Assembly (NCBI RefSeq): GCF_036320965.1
Contig: NC_092262.1
Span: 1,706,383 to 1,770,382 of the forward strand
Length of the DNA: 64,000 nt
Direction of reading: 5' to 3'
DNA from: Panulirus ornatus
Taxonomy: Eukaryota > Arthropoda > Malacostraca > Decapoda > Palinuridae
How positions within the stretch are numbered: position 1 is the stretch's first letter; each line of letters starts with the position of its first letter. The translations under genes and the position numbers were made by a program. Under the pieces are notes generated by a model. The model saw nothing but the letters and a program-made list of their open reading frames with translations. It searched no databases and was not told the DNA's origin. Positions 60,993 through 64,000 of the stretch are shown in pieces.

Positions 60993-63759
60993 GCTTTGTC
61001 GCTGTCTCCCGCGTTTGCGAGGTAGCGCAAGGAAACAGACGAAAGAAATGGCCCAACCCCCCCCCATACACATGTATATACATACGTCCACACACGCAAA
61101 TATACATACCTACACAGCTTTCCATGGTTTACCCCAGACGCTTCACATGCCCTGATTCAATCCACTGGCAGCACGTCAACCCCGGTATACCACATCGCTC
61201 CAATTCACTCTATTCCTTGCCCTCCTTTCACCCTCCTGCATGTTCAGGCCCCGATCACACAAAATCTTTTTCACTCCATCTTTCCACCTCCAATTTGGTC
61301 TCCCTCTTCTCCTCGTTTCCTCCACCTCCGACACATATATCCTCTTGGTCAATCTTTCCTCACTCATTCTCTCCATGTGCCCAAACCACTTCAAAACACC
61401 CTCTTCTGCTCTCTCAACCACGCTCTTTTTATTTCCACACATGTCTCTTACCCTTACGTTACTTACTCGATCAAACCACCTCACACCACACATTGTCCTC
61501 AAACATCTCATGTCCAGCACCTCCATCCTCCTGCGCACAACTCTGTCCATAGTCCACGCCTCGCAACCATACAACATTGTTGGAACCACTATTCCTTCAA
61601 ACGTACCCATTTTTGCTTTCCGAGATAATGTTCTCGACTTCCACACATTCTTCAAGGCTCCCAGAATTTTCGCCCACTTCCCCACCCTATGATCCACTTC
61701 CGGTTCCATGTTTCCATCCGCTGCCAGATCCACTCCCAGATATCTAAAACACTTCACTTCCTCCAGTTTTTCTCCATTCAAACTCACCTCCCAATTGACT
61801 TGACCCTCAACCCTACTGTACCTAATAACCTTGCTCTTATTCACATTTACTCTTAACTTTCTTCTTTCACACACTTTACCAAACTCAGTCACCAGCTTCT
61901 GCAGTTTCTCACATGAATCACCCACTAGCGATGTATCATCAGCGAACAACAACTGACTCACTTCCCAAGCTCTCTCATCCCCAACAGACTTCATACTTGC
62001 CCCTCTTTCCAAAACTCTTGCATTCACCTCCCTAACAACCCCATCCATAAGCAAATTAAACAACCATGGAGACATCACACACCCCTGCCGCAAACCTACA
62101 TTCACTGAGGTCAAATCACTTTCCTCTCTTCCTACACTTACACATGCCTTACATCCTCGATAAAAACTTTTCACTGCTTCTAGCAACTTACCTCCCACAC
62201 CATATATTCTTAATACCTTCCACAACGCATCTCTATCAACTCTACCATAAGCCTTCTCCAGATCCATAAATGCTACATACAAATCCATTTGCTTTTCTAA
62301 GTATTTCTCACATACATTCTTCAAAGCAAACACCTGATCCACATATCCTCCACCACTTCTGAAACCACACTGCTCTTCCCCAATCTGATGCTCTGTACAT
62401 GCCTTCACACTCTCAATCAATACCCTCCCATATAATTTGCCAGGAATACTCAACAAACTTATACCTCTGTAATTTGAGCACTCACTCTTATCCCCTTTGC
62501 CTATGTACAATGGCATTATGCACTCATTCCGCCAATCCTCAGGCACCTCACCATGAGTCATACATACATTAAATAACCTTACCAACCAGTCAACAATACA
62601 GTCACCCCCTTTTTTAATAAATTCCATTGCAATACCATCCAAACCTGCTGCCTTGCCGGCTTTCATCTTCCGCAAAGCTTTTACTACCTCTTCTATGTTT
62701 ACCAAATCATTTTCCCTAACCCTCTCACTTTGCACACCACCTCGACCAAAACACCCTATATCTGCCACTCTATCATCAAACACATTCAACAAACCTTCAA
62801 AATACTCACTCCATCTCCTTCTCACATCACCACTACTTGTTATCACCTCCCCATTTGCGCCCTTCACTGAAGTTCCCATTTGCTCCCTTGTCTTCGCACT
62901 TTATTTACCTCCTTCCAGAACATCTTTTTATTCTCCCTAAAATTTAATGATACTCTCTCACCCCAACTCTCATTTGCCCTTTTTTCACCTCTTGCACCTT
63001 TCTCTTGACCTCCTGTCTCTTTCTTTTATACGTCTCCCACTCAATTTCATTTTTTCCCTGCAAAAATCGTCCAAATGCCTCTCTCTTCTCTTTCACTAAT
63101 ACTCTTACTTCTTCATCCCACCACTCACTACCCTTTCTAATCAACCCACCTCCCACTCTTCTCATGCTACAAGCATCTTTTGCGCAATCCATCACTGATT
63201 CCCTTAATACATCCCATTTCTCCCCCACTCCCCTTACTTCCATTGTTCTCACCTTTTTCCATTCTGTACTCAGTCTCTCCTGGTACTTCCTCACACAAGT
63301 CTCCTTCCCAAGCTCACTTACTCTCACCACCCTCTTCACCCCAACATTCACTCTTCTTTTCTGGAAACCCATACAAATCTTCACCTTAGCCTCCACAAGA
63401 TAATGATCAGACATCCCTCCAGTTGCACCTCTCAGCACATTAACATCCAAAAGTCTCTCTTTCGCTCGCCTTTCAATTAACACGTAATCCAATAACGCTC
63501 TCTGGCCATCTCTCCTACTTACATAAGTATACTTATGCATATTTCGCTTTTTAAACCAGGTATTCCCAATCATCAGTCCTTTTTCCGCACATAAATCTAC
63601 AAGCTCTTCACCATTTCCATTTACAACACTGAACACCCCATGTATACCAATTATTCCCTCAAATGCCACATTACTCACCTTTGCATTCAAATCACCCAAC
63701 ACTATAACCCGGTCTCGTGCATCAAAACCACTAACACACTCATTCAGCTGCTCCCAAAT

Positions 63760-63761
<2 letters not shown>
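60979..63761 (-). mobile_element. LINE-A copy LA20, 5'-truncated in endonuclease
   Basis: Minus strand: tail, stem-loop, short 3' UTR (to 61175), RT (61176-62879 open), linker, and endonuclease (62944-63702 open) to [20 protein letters not shown], ending in TA at 63761. A missing base near 62895 (TCTTCGCAC) and another near 62972 separate the two open frames. Motif changes are listed with the CDS. Confidence 0.93.
61176..62879 (-). CDS. LINE-A reverse transcriptase of LA20, uninterrupted
   Basis: 567 codons from an internal Met (MGTSVKGANGEVITSSGDVR): [54 protein letters not shown], motif [17 protein letters not shown] (the Asp of the KAYD part is Gly, but the catalytic FMD Asp remains), motif [12 protein letters not shown], motif [28 protein letters not shown]-terminal [16 protein letters not shown] and [10 protein letters not shown] to VVYRG-stop. 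The largest single open LINE RT frame after LA16's, but cut off from its endonuclease. Confidence 0.85.
   Translation of the reverse strand: MGTSVKGANGEVITSSGDVRRRWSEYFEGLLNVFDDRVADIGCFGRGGVQSERVRENDLVNIEEVVKALRKMKAGKAAGLDGIAMEFIKKGGDCIVDWLVRLFNVCMTHGEVPEDWRNECIMPLYIGKGDKSECSNYRGISLLSIPGKLYGRVLIESVKACTEHQIGEEQCGFRSGGGYVDQVFALKNVCEKYLEKQMDLYVAFMDLEKAYGRVDRDALWKVLRIYGVGGKLLEAVKSFYRGCKACVSVGREESDLTSVNVGLRQGCVMSPWLFNLLMDGVVREVNARVLERGASMKSVGDERAWEVSQLLFADDTSLVGDSCEKLQKLVTEFGKVCERRKLRVNVNKSKVIRYSRVEGQVNWEVSLNGEKLEEVKCFRYLGVDLAADGNMEPEVDHRVGKWAKILGALKNVWKSRTLSRKAKMGTFEGIVVPTMLYGCEAWTMDRVVRRRMEVLDMRCLRTMCGVRWFDRVSNVRVRDMCGNKKSVVERAEEGVLKWFGHMERMSEERLTKRIYVSEVEETRRRGRPNWRWKDGVKKILCDRGLNMQEGERRARNRVNWSDVVYRG

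Positions 63762-63802
<41 letters not shown>
63762..63802. repeat. (TA)n microsatellite
   Basis: TA tract at the border of LA20 and P5. Confidence 0.95.
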
Positions 63803-63804
<2 letters not shown>

Positions 63805-64000
63805 CTATCAGTCCACGGGGAAAATGAAGCACGAAAAGTTCCTAAGTGCACTTTTGTGTAATAATCACATCATCATGGGAGACACAAGAGAGAAATATAA
63901 CAGTCAGTTGATATACATCTAGGAGACGAAGCTAGGACGCCATTTGGTAAACATGTTATTGTCCGAAACATACAACGAGCGTTCATAAACTTATCATTTT
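63803..64000 (-). mobile_element. Penelope-like element P5, 3' end, continues past window
   Basis: Minus-strand PLE terminus identical in layout to P3: TTCCTATCAGTCCACGGGG, a decayed hammerhead-like motif (63830-63880), GAGACACAAGAGAGAAATAT, AGTCAGTTGATATACATC, ending near AAACTTATCATTTT (the C-terminal MISL region). Confidence 0.85.

Overview
This is eukaryotic, almost gene-free, retrotransposon-dominated DNA. The mix of an RTE-like LINE, Penelope-like elements (PLEs), a Rex1/CR1-like LINE, a hAT/ZBED relic and extreme (TA)n, (TG)n, (CT)n and (AAT)n microsatellites, together with an arthropod-like Serrate/Jagged fragment, suggests a large arthropod genome, most likely a decapod crustacean. 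The organism call is an inference. Three 100-bp N runs (21182-21281, 30228-30327, 46951-47050) mark assembly gaps.

The dominant component is one non-LTR family, called LINE-A here, with about 20 copies in both orientations. It has one long ORF (AP-endonuclease, linker, reverse transcriptase, C-terminal domain), no visible ORF1, and a 3' UTR ending in a conserved stem-loop, an A-run and a (TA)n tract. The best copy is 55177-58805: full length, intact FADD motif, two nonsense codons. The copy at 42910-46100 has one frameshift and a FADD to FADN change. Five short elements (about 240 bp) carry LINE-A-like 5' and 3' ends joined without the ORF, so they look like non-autonomous derivatives. Nearly every element boundary is a (TA)n tract.

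Layout: 1-13.7 kb, LINE-A copies LA1-LA8 in head-to-head, tail-to-tail and tandem arrangements. 13.7-22.8 kb, an inverted repeat with arms of about 1.5 kb carrying a LINE RT relic; its spacer holds a hAT/ZBED transposase relic and LA9. 22.8-30.2 kb, structurally complete LA10, short element S1, and LA11 split by a Rex1/CR1-like element. 30.3-32.5 kb, a LINE mosaic, a 1-kb (AAT)n tract and unique sequence. 32.5-46.9 kb, LA12-LA17 and S2-S5. 47-55 kb, PLEs P1-P3 and LA18, then a patchwork of host-gene-like fragments (Serrate/Jagged EGF repeats, carnitine-carrier-like, ubiquitin codons 5-27), all in sense and ending in LA19. 55-64 kb, LA19, P4, LA20, P5.

There is no operon logic. What links the parts is retrotransposition: LINE-A supplies the RT/EN, the short elements probably use it in trans, PLEs use their own RT plus GIY-YIG, and several insertions show 5' inversion or template switching. 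The only plausible host coding sequence is the Serrate/Jagged-like stretch at 53.8-54.2 kb, which may itself be a retrocopied fragment.
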